Below, in pieces: positions 34,054 through 47,221 of a DNA stretch of 64,000 bases. The notes under the pieces were generated by a model, which was not told the DNA's origin, searched no databases, and saw only the letters and a list, made by a program, of their open reading frames with translations. Positions within the stretch are counted from its first letter, which is position 1; each line of letters begins with the position of its first letter. Origin of the DNA: Chamaecrista fasciculata (lineage: Eukaryota > Streptophyta > Magnoliopsida > Fabales > Fabaceae); the NCBI GenBank assembly GCA_003254925.1, contig QANZ01018291.1, positions 64,508 to 128,507 on the forward strand. The letters run 5' to 3'. A program made the translations under genes and the position numbers.

Positions 34054-37000
34054 ATATTGGTTTTGTTTGATTATTGAATGGGATATGATATGGGAGATCA
34101 TACGTGGATTCCAAACCTCGCTGGCGACTCCACCTGGGAACCATGCAGAGGTGATTTAAGAGGGTGTCAATAAATGAAACCCACATTATTATCATCAACT
34201 CCACATGCTTATTATATTATGTTCATAATAACCAAAGTAAATGCACAACATTAGCAATACAATTTTTTTTTATGATTATATATAAAAAAGTATTTTTCTA
34301 CCTAAGTTATTAATTGTGAAAAAAGTATACTAGTATTTTATAGAGAAATTTTTTCGTTTCTTAAAATTTATCTATTGTTAATTTTGTCTAAAAAATTTTA
34401 TAACTTTATCTATTTTATTCTTTACATATCTTTTTCAAACAATTAATGATAAACTTTATTATAACTTTGAGAAAAATTTAAGATCTAATAGTGTTATATT
34501 ATATATTATTAGATATATAATTTTTTTATTAATTTATTTAAAATGAAAGAAACGAAAAAATAATAAATATAAAATAAATGATAAAATTGATCAAAATATA
34601 AAATATAAAAAAATTGATGATTAATGAAACTAAAAAAAATTACGTAAAATTTAAAGATAAAAAGTATTTTTTATCTATATTATAGCTTTGTTTTATTAAT
34701 AAATATAAATAATCAGATGTGGACGATTATGATAAAGACATTGCCATGGGTTTGGTTTCAGAGTTATCAATTATGTTTATTTTTTTGTGAAAAAAAAATT
34801 ATGATGTTGGTATTAATTTGAGTATAGAAGTCATCCATCCATTGTGAGATTAATGGCCAAATATTTTTTTAAAGATACGAGACTAAATTAAAATCTTTTA
34901 CAAATATATGAGATCAAAATTATGAAAAATAAGATATATTAAAGAACCAAATTAAAAACTAAACAAAAAATATAAAACTAAATTTATACTTTAATCTTTT
35001 TTTATTCATATCAAGTTAATTTTAAATATTATATAATTAAATTTTTTTATCTCAAAGTGCAACGCACATTATTTCTACTAGTATATAAAAAGAAAGTAAA
35101 GCAGAATTTTAAAAGATCAGAAAGGTATATAAGTATTTACGATATTTCTCCAAATTAGCTATAAGCTCAATTCTTCCTTAGCTTCCGTCTACCAATTACC
35201 ATTAATTTCTTAGGAGTAAAAAATACGACGCAGTATAATATAATTTGAGATTTATAGTCCACCAAAAAGAAATTGAGATTTTCTTTTTTTTGGCCGATGA
35301 AAAAAAATTGAAATTTATAATTGCACAATATTTACCTGAAGACAAGGTTTTAAATTTTGGACGAATAAATAGCGAGGAACAACGTTATACCTTTTGTAAG
35401 CATTGAAGATATTTCCTTGCTAATGCTGCGAATGGACAAATCCCTCACTGAAAAATATGAGAATCTTCTAATTTTAGATTGGAATATAATTAATACAAAA
35501 ATTAAGGTACTCAGAATTAAAATATTTTCTTACAATTATCTAACCAAGAAAAAGGCGTATGAAGGGTTAATTTTTTCTCTTTCCTACTCCCTCTTGAGTC
35601 TTGCTTTCTTATCTTGTCTCATTTCTACCCAAAAAAAAATACATAAAAATATTATTGCATAACCAGCAAGCAGCAACCATCATATTCTAATTTCCCATAA
35701 AATATTATGGAGTTTTTCTAAATTACCTGGGTTTGTTATGAATCATTTAATCCAAAACTTAAGGAAAATATGTGAAAATAGGAAGTTTTTCCCGAAAATT
35801 GAAGGAAATTTTCCCGAACCTCCAAAAAACTTATTTGAGGATTATTGAATCAATTTTGAGTTTTCAATTTTTATTTATATAAAAAGAAAGATATAATGAG
35901 AATAATTAAAAGAATGAAAAAAATCTAGAAAAACACTGGAAAAGGAAAACCGAAAATGTTAGGGATACATACGTACCTTCAGTTTTCCCGAACTTTTATG
36001 AGCATGAAAATCATAAGATTTCTTTTAATAATTTTTAGAAAGAAAAATATGAAAAGTAAATAAAAAGATTGGAGTTGAGCTAGGGGACACCTAGTATCTA
36101 TCTACATATCTTACGTTGGAATCAAAACACGGGTAATTCTCCCCAATAGGGTTTTGATAAAAAAAAATCGATAATTATAGCTCCTCATTTTATAGCTTTT
36201 AGATTTCTCTTTTTTGTCTTAAAATTTGTGCACCAATTTTGGTGCACAAATCTCAAGAAAAAAAAATCCAAAGGCTAAAAACTGAGGAGCTTTAGCTATA
36301 AATTTTTTTTTTAGATTTTTCCAATTCAATATTCACCTATTTAGGATGTAATGCATTCATCTAATAAGTGTTGGATGATTAATGTGATGTAAGATATGTT
36401 AGAAAATTACTATAGGGTAATAATTGTTTTTAAGAAAATTATGTCCCCATTATTCATTTGCTGTTAGGTTTTATGTCATATTTCTTCTAAGATTTTACAA
36501 AGGCTGATATTATAGTCAGCAAAACTATAATACAATATGAACACAATTTAGAATGTAACAATTGAAGATTATATCTCTTGATTGATTAACTCTTTGAGAG
36601 AAGATGTGCTAGAAAAACTGAAGAGGTACAACCTTTCAGATTCCTACAATCATATATTTTCATATTAAATCTTAATGACCATTTATAACTTCTCATAAAT
36701 GAACATTCATGTCCACTCAATAAACAATTATAACTTTTCAGATATAAGCAGTTATATCCCTTCAAAGTCACAAAATTGATTAGAACCATTAATACATGAC
36801 TTATTCACATATGATCATTAATGTCTATTCACATACAAACAATCTTCTCAACCCTTCAACTTATCCAATGTAAAACTTTAATTACTAACTATTCCAACAA
36901 AATATATACGAAGAAAGGGGAAAATGGAAAAAGTGATAGATAGAAGGAATCAAGTCTCTTCCTATAATAGATGCGATTACTTTAAGAGAGGAATAAAGGT

Positions 37001-38580
37001 GGCAATTTCAACTCAAAACTATGAAATTAATCCAATTCAACCATGACTCGATCATTTAGTTGTTAGGTTATACTGGGTTGGGTTAACATTTGACTTACTA
37101 ATTTAAGAGTCAGATTAGTCAACTCATAATGGGTTGCCCATTGATATTATATTAAATAAATTAAAAAGTCAACTTCACTTAATGAACTCAGGTTGGACTA
37201 GACTGGTTCAATAGACTTGTTTAGGCCGAGTCAGCTTGACAAATCCAGTCTAGTCAGCTCGATGAACCTAATTCTGGCTAAGCTGATTCGATAGACTCGA
37301 TACGGTCCAAGCTAGCTTGACAAACTCAACCAAGGCCGAATCGACTTGATCTAGTTCGGGCCAACCTAATCGATTCAATTTAGTTTGATCCGACTTGATG
37401 AATCTAGTCTACCCAGTTTAATTTTTACAAGATCAGGTCATATTAAATAATTAATAATTAGTTTTAAATTTTAATAAATAATTTAGTCATCAAATAAACT
37501 AAATTATATAAATATTTTTTAAATGAGCTTATAGGTTAAGTTGATATTGACCCTTATTTTATGGCCATAACCCACCAATGGATGTGTTAGGACTTGATGG
37601 ATAGAAGTTATGTGTATTAAAGTCTAAAATATATGGTTGAAGACTATATACAGCTAAGAAGGTGTTTCAGGATTTTAATTTGAATAATCGCTTAATTATA
37701 TTATAATTCTATTTTAAATATCTTCATTTTCTTTTAAATATTTTAATTATCATTTAAATATCTTGATTATTGATTATCTTGGTTTAATTATATGAAATGG
37801 GTGGGGTAAGTATGAATGAGTGAGTATAAATTTTACTTAGGAGAGAAAATGATGATGTGATTTTTATTTAACTAGGATTTGATTTTAATTTAAGATTAAT
37901 GTTTAACTTTTAGTTAGTGTCAAGGTTTAACTTAAAAATTAAGATTAATTTTTAAATTTTCAATTGAGATTTAGTTTTAAACTTCTTAACACAACTCATA
38001 ATTACTTGATCGGAACGAGGCTTAGTTAAGTTTGAATTGAGATATCGATGAAGTTGGGTGAAGATTTAATGAAAAAAAAAAAAGTTGGGTGAAGTGGCAT
38101 AAATATGGCGTGATAATGTACCATGATCCTATGATTTTGTTTCGCTATTGAACTTTTGGACAATTGAGTTTTTGTTGAGTTTCTTAGCCATTCGGGTGAA
38201 AATACCCCAGAATCTATTGTTAAAATTCTCTATCTTTTAAATATGGCGACGGCACTGCTAAACAATAAATATTATATAGAGGTCGAGGAGTAATAGAGAA
38301 GAAAAGCATTAGAAGAACGAATTGAAATAGCTACCTAAAATTCTTGTAAGCTAAGCAGAAGGATAATAAAACATAATAATATGTGGTACTCAAAAAGGAT
38401 CCATATAATCCACCGCGAAAATTGAACACCAGTTCCTCATACAATTAATTAGTCCTCAGTAACTCATTTGTCAGTGATTTAAGAAAAATTTCAGCACATT
38501 CCACCAAAAGGAAAATATAAGAAATCCCAAATTCATTTGCTCTAACTAAAACTAACTACTGACAGAGTACATCCTGTTGC
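34054..38580. other. Long AT-rich gene-free interval
   Basis: No supported gene in 4.5 kb. It contains decayed repeat sequence near 34850-35000, a hairpin MITE at 36160-36318, and at 37020-37430 a low-complexity stretch built from GACTCGA/GGTTGGAC-type words that looks like transposon or satellite remnant. Confidence 0.55.
36160..36318. mobile_element. Small hairpin MITE
   Basis: The core TTTGTGCACCAA (36225-36236) and TTGGTGCACAAA (36239-36250) is a perfect 12-bp stem with a 2-base loop. The arms extend outward through TATAGCTCCTCA and TGAGGAGCTTTAGCTATA. Confidence 0.65.
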
Positions 38581-38620
38581 TTCAAAATGTCCGCCTGCAA
38601 AAGTACTAATTAGTCAATGA

Positions 38621-41311
38621 TTAGCGCCTCTTCTTGCTTGCTTTTGCACTGGATTTTGATGGTGTAACGATCAGGTACACGAACAAAACCACAATGGAGA
38701 CCACTGAGATAAGGGATCCGTACTTGGCAAACAACCTCTGCTCAAATTAAATGGTGAACATTAATATAATGAACTTGGAGTATGATACATCAAGAAAGCC
38801 ATTCAGAAGAACACATTCACTAAAAATTACACCAAAGTTGTGGTTTTCATTTAGTCATACCAGGAGGATAGACATGAAGTACAAACACATTTCAGAATTT
38901 TATACATGTCACTAAGCACATTACGGATCAATCCATTTCCTCAAGAGTAGAGAATAATGAAGCACATGAATTGACACAGATGCTTTATACAGCAGAGACA
39001 AGAACACAGACACAACGAACGATCAAAGTTTAAAAGAATTATTGAGGTTCTCCTTCAGTCACACCGAGAGGATAGACACATAGTACATACAATATAGACA
39101 AGAACACAAATACAAACCGTCAAACTTCAAAATAATAATAACAACAACAAGACACAACATTATCATATACATATATATTTGAAACTTTCTATTAGTTGTT
39201 AATCTATTATCCAATTTATTCATATACAACAAAAACATGTAGAAAATAACTTCAACTAGTTCATCAAGATGGAGTTTCTAATCTTCGTTCTACTTTTTCT
39301 AGGTCTTTCTCCCCTTATTTTAAAAATCCAAATCTGAGCCATCTTGCAGCAAGAGCTAAACATGCATTAGAAGAGTGTCAATAGTCTATCCTAATGGTGT
39401 CAGTGTCAGAAACACATCATGCTTGAAAGTATGCATGTTATTATATACAGGTAAATAACATTGCACCAGAAACTTACAAGTTACAACCGGCAATACCAAC
39501 TACCAACACATATGTACCACATGTCTTTACAATTATATAAATTTGTACAACAGTTTTGGAGATTTCAGTTTTTTTTTTTAAAAAAAAAAAAGCAAAAAGG
39601 ACACTTTTCATACCTTAGCCTGAGAAATTGAGTCCAACCAGCCATTCCATGAAAGCAACACCCACCCCCAAAATAAAAAAAAGAAAATGCAAGTCAGCAT
39701 GATAATTTGTCATGTAAATTGAGAATGGTTGAAGTGACTGAGAGCCACAATAAACTCACCCAATCCAACTTCTTCTCAGGAGGTATATCAGCAAGAACAT
39801 CCAAAGGAAGTATGGGAGTGGAAAATGCCTCCTAAAGGGAAGAATTAGTATGATGAGAAAAGTCTGTCCACTACAAACAAGAATAGAGAATAGTAACAAC
39901 AGATATTAAACCTGTAAAGCAGCCTTTGTAGGGATGCGGAACTTAATGACTGCTGGTTCCCCAGAATACACTCCCTTCTGCGATGCCTCCAATTCAAATG
40001 TGTGGGACAGAATACCACCACTGAAAGGAGCAGTTTATTTTAATTTTAAAAAGAACAGAAAAACAGAACATGGCAAAACATGGCTATCTAGAGTAGTAAA
40101 GGTTATAATCATAAGCTATATTAAAACTCACGCATCAAGCCTTTCCCATGTCTTTGAAGTGCTACCACTGATTATGTTAAAAGTATCATTTGGCCAGCTA
40201 TCATCCGCTAGACTTACATCATATGCAGTCCTTTCAAAAAAAAAGATATTAAATATTAGGCAAGTACAACAGAATATAGTAAAGCAATAGCTACCATTGT
40301 ATAATCAAAGCACTGATAGCATAAGTTTCATCACACAGACAATCCACAACATTAACATATATGATAATTGATAAATATATTGCAATATTCACCACATACA
40401 TGGAAGCTCATTTTGAAATTGAGACGTCTGCTGCTAAGCCTGATTCACTTGCATGCCTTAGGCTAAATTAAAAGTACTTAATAATAGCCCAATGTATGGA
40501 AATTTCAAAAGATTTCTCTTGGCCGTTTAACAGTATTTGCAAAATAACACTGCAAAATGGAACAACTTATAGATCAGATGAACTATCAGGACATCCCTTG
40601 ACTTGGTTCCTCCCTCTTAGATTCTCTTTCTCTACACCATTGCTATATTCTAGAGCTCCAACTGTTTTACTTGATTTTCTATATGTTTACAATTTACATA
40701 TTTCATCAAGACAATCTGACATTCCAAGTTAAACAAAAGAAAAAAAAAATCTTTATAAACTCATTCATGCAAAAGGATCACGAATCAAGACGCTTAACTG
40801 CTTTATAAGCCAAAAGTCAAACTTCACTTGTTTCTATCTCCCCAACTGACCAATGAGTCCCGAATTTCGTTTCTTAGCACATGAAAAAAAAAAACGTTTT
40901 TGATGCACCCCAGTAGCATTACAATGTTAGCGAAATTGAACAACACAGATCCTTTACTTTTACCAATCAACCAGAGCATGCATGCGAATGGCAAATTGAG
41001 ATCCAAAGAATTAAAAACAAAAAAAAGTCAACATGCATAAGAATTAGGGAAAATCGAAAAACAAATCCAAATCTAAGACAAACAGATCGGATCCCGAAGC
41101 AGCAAAAGAACGGAACATACGTAGATCCTTGGTTGTAGATGTCGATCGTGACGAGAACCCGTTCAACTCCAGACTTGAGCCTGTTAAGGGTGGCCTTCTT
41201 GTGAGCGAGAATAAAAGGCACGTCGGAGCTAGCATCAGCGAGTGATGAGCACAGGAAGAAGGAAACTAAAAGCGCAAGCGAAAGGAGAGATTTGAAGATT
41301 AGATCGGCCAT
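38621..41311 (-). CDS. Translocon-associated protein subunit beta (TRAP-beta/SSR2)
   Basis: Minus-strand exons 41121-41311, 40132-40230, 39912-40020, 39760-39831, 39614-39619 and 38621-38737 give 197 aa. TRAP-beta is part of the ER complex that sits beside the Sec61 channel during protein import. Visible features: a signal peptide (LIFKSLLSLALLVSFFLCSS), the lumenal domain with PFILAHKKATLNRLKSG, VTIDIYNQGST, AYDVSLADDSWP, SHTFELEASQKGVYSGEPA and PILPLDVLAD, then one transmembrane helix (LISVVSIVVLFVYLIV) and a basic cytosolic tail ending KASKKRR. The fifth exon is only 6 nt (GCTAAG, Ala-Lys) and lies between CAG and GTATG; it restores the family sequence W-AK-RLFAKYGSL, and both neighbours are in phase 0. 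The reading frame is fully intact. Confidence 0.95.
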
Positions 41312-42420
41312 TGGATGAATTTGGAAATTCGAAGTGGGAAGTAAGAATCGGAGATTGATCTATACTGGATCGAGCGAGAGACTGTGGTATATGTGTTTAG
41401 AGTTTAGACACGAGTTACACACCGCACGCCTAGGGTTCGTATCGTATTTGTCAGTTTGCACTTTGCAAATTGACAACGAGACAAGATATGAATAACACGA
41501 AGAAGAAGATAATCAGATATTCAATTCCGCAGAAACGGTGCCGTTTTGGGGATTTTGGTAAATCTTCGAGTTCTAAATTTTTTAATTATCATCAAATCGG
41601 TCAATGTATGTAATACATATACTACTAATTTCTAATACTGGTAGGTTTTGTAAATATTACTTTAACTTTTGAATTTTTTTTAAAAAAATTTATAATTAAA
41701 AACTTATCTAAAGTTTTAAAAAATAAATCTAAGTTAAGATGAGTGAGGGTGTCTGGGTGTGTGTAATTTTATTTTTTGAAATTTAAATAATTCTGGAATT
41801 ATCTTTTAAAATTGTTTTAAAAGATATTTATGATAAATTAAACTTTTAATAAATTAAAATAATGATTTTGATAGTAAATATTTTTTTAAAAAAAAATAAG
41901 GCATATATTAAAAGTTTAATATATGCCTTATTTTTTAAATAATGATTTATGATAGTAAATATTTTGATAGCAAGATTATTTAATGATTTATGATAGTAAA
42001 ACCAGGCATATTTTTTTTTAAATAATGATTTATGATATTAAATATTTTGACAGCAAGATTATTTATTTAAAATTTAAATTTAGAAAATGAATTATAAAAT
42101 TATTTAAAATAATATAGTATTTTAATATTTTTTTTTAGTAAAAAAACCAGTTTTAAAATAACGGAAAATTAATTAACGCCTGTTGTAAGTTTTAGAGGTT
42201 TTCATTACTTTTTGCTCTCTAGTTATTTCATTATTATATAATTTATATTTTAATATTGGATAATTTTGAAATATTTATTATTAAGAAAAACACAAAAGTA
42301 TATAATATAGTATAGCTTAGTGATTTTGTATGTCATAGTATTTTTAATTTTAGAATTATAATGGAAATGGATTTATTTTAAAAAAATAATATTTTTATCA
42401 TTTATTAAAATGAGAATTGT
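41312..42420. other. TRAP-beta upstream region and AT-rich repeats
   Basis: After the 5' flank, 41580-42420 is extremely AT-rich. A word TTTATGATAGTAAATATTTTG recurs about three times. It includes a perfect palindrome with 22-nt arms at 41891-41912 and 41915-41936. No gene. Confidence 0.55.
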
Positions 42421-43030
42421 GAGAATTTAGTTTATTCCTATAAATTATGGTGGCGTCCATCGAAATAAATAAAATTATGATTTCGCTCTAACTAATACTG
42501 CCTGTTGAGAAAAACCACAATTCTTTAATAAAAATTATATAAAACAATGAGTATTATGTCTGTAAATTATCACCGCCATAATTTCTTAATAGGTAAAATA
42601 TAAAACAAGCGTTATTTCTATAAATTATCATTATGCCTATCGAAAAAGATAAAACTGTGATTTTGCTCTAACTAACATCGCCCATTAAACGTTTTAAAAA
42701 AGGCATCCATTAAAAAAACCGTAGTTTCTTAATAAATAAAACATAAAACAATGAGCGTCATTCCTGTAAATCATCATCGCCCATTGAAATTTTTTTTAAA
42801 ACAACCACGATTTCTTTGTAGGTAAAACATAAAACAATGAGCCTTATTTCTATAAACTATCGCCGCGCCTATTGAAATAGATAAAACTATGGTTTTACTT
42901 TAACAAACACCGCCCATTGAAAAATAAAATAAAACCATGGTTTCTTAATAGGTAAAACATAAAACAATTAGCGTCATTTTTGTAAACTATTATCACGCCC
43001 ATCGAAAAAGATAAGACCATGCTTTTGCAC
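42420..43030 (+). repeat. First block of the degenerate CCCATTGAAAA repeat array
   Basis: Recurring words CGCCCATTGAAAAA, AACCATGGTTT, TAATAGGTAAAACATAAAAC and AATGAGCGTCATT occur at roughly 80-140 base spacing. The array runs directly into the TATA box of the first MNQ module. Confidence 0.8.
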
Positions 43031-43935
43031 TAAATATGTATATAAATACCAACATTAGTTCCAATTCCAATCCATGTCTTCAACTTCAGTAATCATATTA
43101 TATCTCAAGTTTGTAGGATCGAGGTTTTAGCTATAGTCTTTCATATCCCAACTGATATGAATCAACATCTTAGTCTTAAATGGGAAGCTCCATTTTTGCT
43201 CAAAGGAATAGCCAAGGTAAAGATGAAGAAGAACTATCTTATTGTCAATGTCCAAGAAAAATCGACACATTGATTTACCAAAACATAACCTGCTTCAAAG
43301 CTCAGCTCTATGCATGATCTTGCAGAAGTCCATACAATGTCCTTGTCTCCTACTAATGCTCATGAGGCTAGTTTTTAACTTCCTAATTAATTTTGTGGCT
43401 TTGCAATTTTCTCTTGTTTGGTTGTGTTTTATTTTCTTACACTTATGTTTGTGTACTACAACGTTTGGTTGTGTTTTATTTTCTCTTGCAAGAATTGACT
43501 CTTAAGAAAGGATTGTGCTTATCTATTTACAGTACCACCGAACTTGGTGATTCTCAAAGGCCTTCATTTGTTTCAACTGTGAGTATTGGAGGTGAGATTC
43601 TTACGGATGGACAAGAGAGAAAAATGACAAAGAACCTTGCAGAGATTTGTGGACCTAACTAGGTAGGGCTATTTTTACAATTTTAAAACAATACAAAGGT
43701 ATTAATTAATTCTTTTTGTTGATATTATTATCCATTATTATATATTTACAATGGTATGTATATATATATGTGCATGCAGGGAATATACGAAATTGTATCC
43801 CTATTAGGGACGCTTCTATTGAATGATGAAGGTGAGGTTCGAAGAAGATCAAGGCATTTAACAATCTTTGTGGTTAGAATAGATGGCCAAATTCTAAAAG
43901 CACGAGTTTGTGGAAGCTTAATTACTTTTCTTTAA
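43028..43935 (+). pseudogene. MNQ module copy 1, unknown family, broken
   Basis: A TATATAAATACC box (about 43030) lies about 125 bases before ATG 43157, which starts MNQHLSLKWEAPFLLKGIAK and stops after about 39 codons. Downstream frames include a short open stretch ending at 43662 and, from the acceptor-like GCAG at 43796, an open segment (43798-43935) reading GIYEIVSLLGTLLLNDEGE then LTIFVVRIDGQILKARVCG. That last segment resembles the C-terminal half of the PPC domain of AT-hook (AHL) proteins. The overall product is not recognised; coding continuity is lost. Confidence 0.4.
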
Positions 43936-45055
43936 CTCGAGAGTCAAGAAATATGGTTAAGTAATAACTAGAGACTTATCTATCTTTAATCAAATGACAA
44001 CACTTCAATTTTTGTATCTGGCATTTCTCTACATTTGTGATATCAAAGTGGAAAAATGTGATATTTGAACAACTTTAAAAGCGATTGAAGATTCACTAAA
44101 TTAAAGCAACGAGACCCTTCTTTTTTGTTCGAGAGCTTTGGAGAATGTCATTATTGATTGATGTTGATGTTATAAAAAGCTTGTGTCATGTGATTGTGTA
44201 TGATTCATGGAACCTTGATTATGTATTAGAGAGTTGTATAGCTTTTTCAACCTCTAAATGTTGTACTAAGCATAAAATCTCTCAACTTTTGTTTCGTCTC
44301 CTATACATCATATCAATCTGGACAATGAATAATTTTTTAAGTTTAAGATTATTAGTTAATTATACCAAATGCTTTAGGTTTATTTTGTTTTAATATACGT
44401 CTTCGCAATTTCAAAAGCACAAAGGTTAAAGATAAGAGAAAACTATGCTACTAGCAACATATGTTTTTGCCCATTTTGTAGTAGAATGCTTCGTAATTTA
44501 TTTTGTTTGAAAAAAAGGAGCGGAATTAAAGTTTTAGCATTTAATTGTTCTTAATTGTAAATGAAAAGATCATAAGAATAATGGCTAAATGAAATAATGT
44601 AAGTAAACAATGAAAAAAAGAAATGAAAGTTTTATCAATAGTTATAGGCTTATAGGCATATAGCCTATAAATGAACTCCTTTCAAAAATTAATACTACCT
44701 CGTGAAAAAGAAATTGTCGCTTTCTTAATAGTTATTAAAAGAGTAAAAAGTCAAAACTTTATTTTGATTTTTAATATTTATTTTAAATTTCATTGTAATT
44801 TTTTATATTTTGTTATTCTATTTCAATCTTTAATATTTTTCAAAAATTTTATTTTGATCCTTCAAAAAATGTTTTGAGAAAACATGAGAGATGGGGACGA
44901 GGACACGAGTAGAACTCCTTGCCAGGCCCCACACTGATGCCACCCATAAAAATAAAAGAACGTCGCGGTTTTTACAACATGTAAAACAATGAGTGCCATT
45001 TTCAAAAACCAACAACGCCCATAGAAAAAGATAAGACCATGATTTTAATCTAAAC
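43936..45055. other. 3' part of MNQ copy 1 and the next repeat block
   Basis: The region 44100-44400 is related to the 3' parts of the later copies (TTGTGTCATGTGATTGTGTAT, TATGTATTAGAGAGTTGTATA). Then repeat words (CGTCGCGGTTTTTACAAC, AACAACGCCCATAGAAAAAG) lead into copy 2. No intact gene. Confidence 0.55.
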
Positions 45056-45059
45056 ATAT

Positions 45060-45440
45060 ATCTATAAATATCAATACTAGTTCCAATTTCAAATCTTATC
45101 TACTCACATTGATAATCATTTCATTTCTCAAATTCATAGAAGGTTTTAGATATAATCCTTCATATCACAATTGGTATGAATCAAAATTTAAGTCCAACAC
45201 GAGAGGAGGCTCAACTTTTGCGAAAAAGAATAACAAAAGTAAAGACTAAGTGTTATCTTAAAGTGATGAAATTCTCAAATTGACTCATTGATTTACCAAA
45301 GATTTACCATCGATATATGCTCAAAATGTTTAGCAAAGGTTCCACCAAATCTATCCTTTAGAAACTACTATGGTGGCCCTTGCTTCCTCAATTAATGATG
45401 GGGTTGTGGGGTATAATATAGACAAGAGGTCTTAATGTGA
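45060..45440 (+). pseudogene. MNQ module copy 2, broken
   Basis: The TCTATAAATATC box, conserved leader and ATG 45176 give MNQNLSPTREEAQLLRKRI, continuing KVKTKCYLKVMKFSN and then a stop. A later segment reads ETTMVALASSINDGVVG, shared with copies 3-5 but out of frame with the start. Confidence 0.5.
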
Positions 45441-45479
45441 GGTAGCTGCATCAATTTCAACAAGCACAAAGAGAGAATA

Positions 45480-47220
45480 TATATAATTTTTTGTCATATA
45501 AACTATCACCACTCATCGAAAATTAAAAGAAAATCATGGTTTCTTAGTAGGTAAAACATAAAACAATGGATATCATTCCTGTAAATTATTGTTATGCCCA
45601 TCAAAAAAGATAAAAATATGGTTTTTCTGCAAATAAATCTGTCATTTGAAAAATAAAAGAAAACCACAATTTCCTAATAAATAAAATAGAAAACCATGAT
45701 CATCATTCCTGTAAACCACCATTGCCCTTTGAAAATTAAAAGAAAATTATGTTTTCTTAGTAGGTAAAATATAAAATAGTGTATATCATTTCTGCAAACT
45801 ATAGTCACACCTATAAAAAAGATAAAACTATGGTTTTGCCCTAAGTAGCATTGGCAAAACAGGCTCGGGCCCGTGGTCAGGCTTGGACTTAAAACAAATC
45901 AGCCCATTTAAAATTGCGCCTAAACAGATTGGCCCACGAGTCAAATGAGTGCGGGCCGGGCAGCCCGTTATATTTTTAAAAAAATTGGTTTGTAAAAAAA
46001 ATGACAATAGCAGCCTGGAATATTTTTTCAAAAAAAAAATGTTGCTACGCAACTTATAAACCTACAATTTACATTAAGCCCATCTAGTCATTTACTTTTT
46101 TTATTATTATTATTATTATTATTTTAATGATACCCACTTCTAGGATTTAGTATTCAACTTAGCATCACTCACACAAGCAAGCAGTAGGCACGGCGACTAC
46201 TGCTACTTCCATCCACTTTTTCTACATAACTTTATGGGTTTTGCATTATCCTATCGTCAATTATCTTTTTATAATTATAATGAATAAAAAAAGGAAATGG
46301 CCCATTTTCATTAAAAGAAAAGTGCAAAAATGAAAAAAAAAATAAGAAAAAATAGTGGCCCGCGGGCTACACGGGGCGGGTATGGATAGTGAAATATTGG
46401 CCTATTTATAAACGGGCTGGCCCGGCCCGTTTAAATCTGGACATGTGCTAGCTCTAAGCCTCTAAGTAGCATTGTCCATTGAAAAATAAAAGAAAACTGT
46501 GGTTTCTTAATAAATGAAACATAAAATAATGAGTGTTATTCCTATTAATCATCACCGCCCATTGAAAATTATAAGAAAATCATAATTTTTAGTAGGTAAA
46601 ACATAAATTGATGGACGTTATTTTTGTAAATTATTGTCAGTTTTGTTCTAAATAACACTACCCAATGAAAAATAAAAGAAAATCACAATTTCCAATAAAT
46701 AAAACATAAAACAATGAGCGTCATTCTCAGCACATCTCATTAAAAATTAAAATTAAACTATAGTTTTTTAATAGGTAAAACATAAAACGATGAGCCTCAT
46801 TCCTATAAGCTATCGTTGCGCCCATTGAAATAGATAAGAAAAAAATTAAATAAAAAATGACCATAGGTTTCTCAATAGCCAAAATGTGACACATGCAAAT
46901 GCTTTAGAAACCAAAATTGCCTATTAAAATAAAAGAAAATAATGTTTTTTTTTCAACAATTAAAACGTAAAACAATAGGCACTAATTTCTAAAATTAATC
47001 ATGTGATCACCCATTAAAAAACATAAGACCATCAATAGAATAAAAGAATATACCTTGATTTTTCCAGTAACTAAAACCTAAAACGAATAAATGCATTTAT
47101 TAGAAAACCAAATCCGCCCATTGAAACAAAAGAACGCTGCGGTTTTCACAACACGTAAAATAATGAGTACCATTTTCAAAAACTAATAGCGCCCATCGAA
47201 AAAGATAAGACCATGGTTTT
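45480..47220 (+). repeat. Second block of the CCCATTGAAAA repeat array
   Basis: Many degenerate units with the same words as the first block (CGCCCATTGAAAA, AGTAGGTAAAACATAAAAC, ATGAGCGTCATTC). They are interrupted by a hAT-like insertion at 45854-46461. Reverse-strand open frames here are by-products of repeat composition. Confidence 0.75.
45854..46461. mobile_element. hAT-like non-autonomous element inside the repeat array
   Basis: Begins GGCAAAACAGGCTCGGGCCC and ends with GGCCCGGCCCGTTTAAATC plus about 25 bases, partly inverted. The flank CTAAGTAGCATTG is repeated on both sides (45841 and 46462), showing an insertion into the array. The interior is GC-rich compared with the surroundings. 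Confidence 0.5.
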
Positions 47221-47221
47221 G

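Noticed and set aside
34081-34150. tRNA-like stretch near GGCGACTCCACCTGGGAACC
   Set aside because: No cloverleaf or A/B box spacing could be formed.
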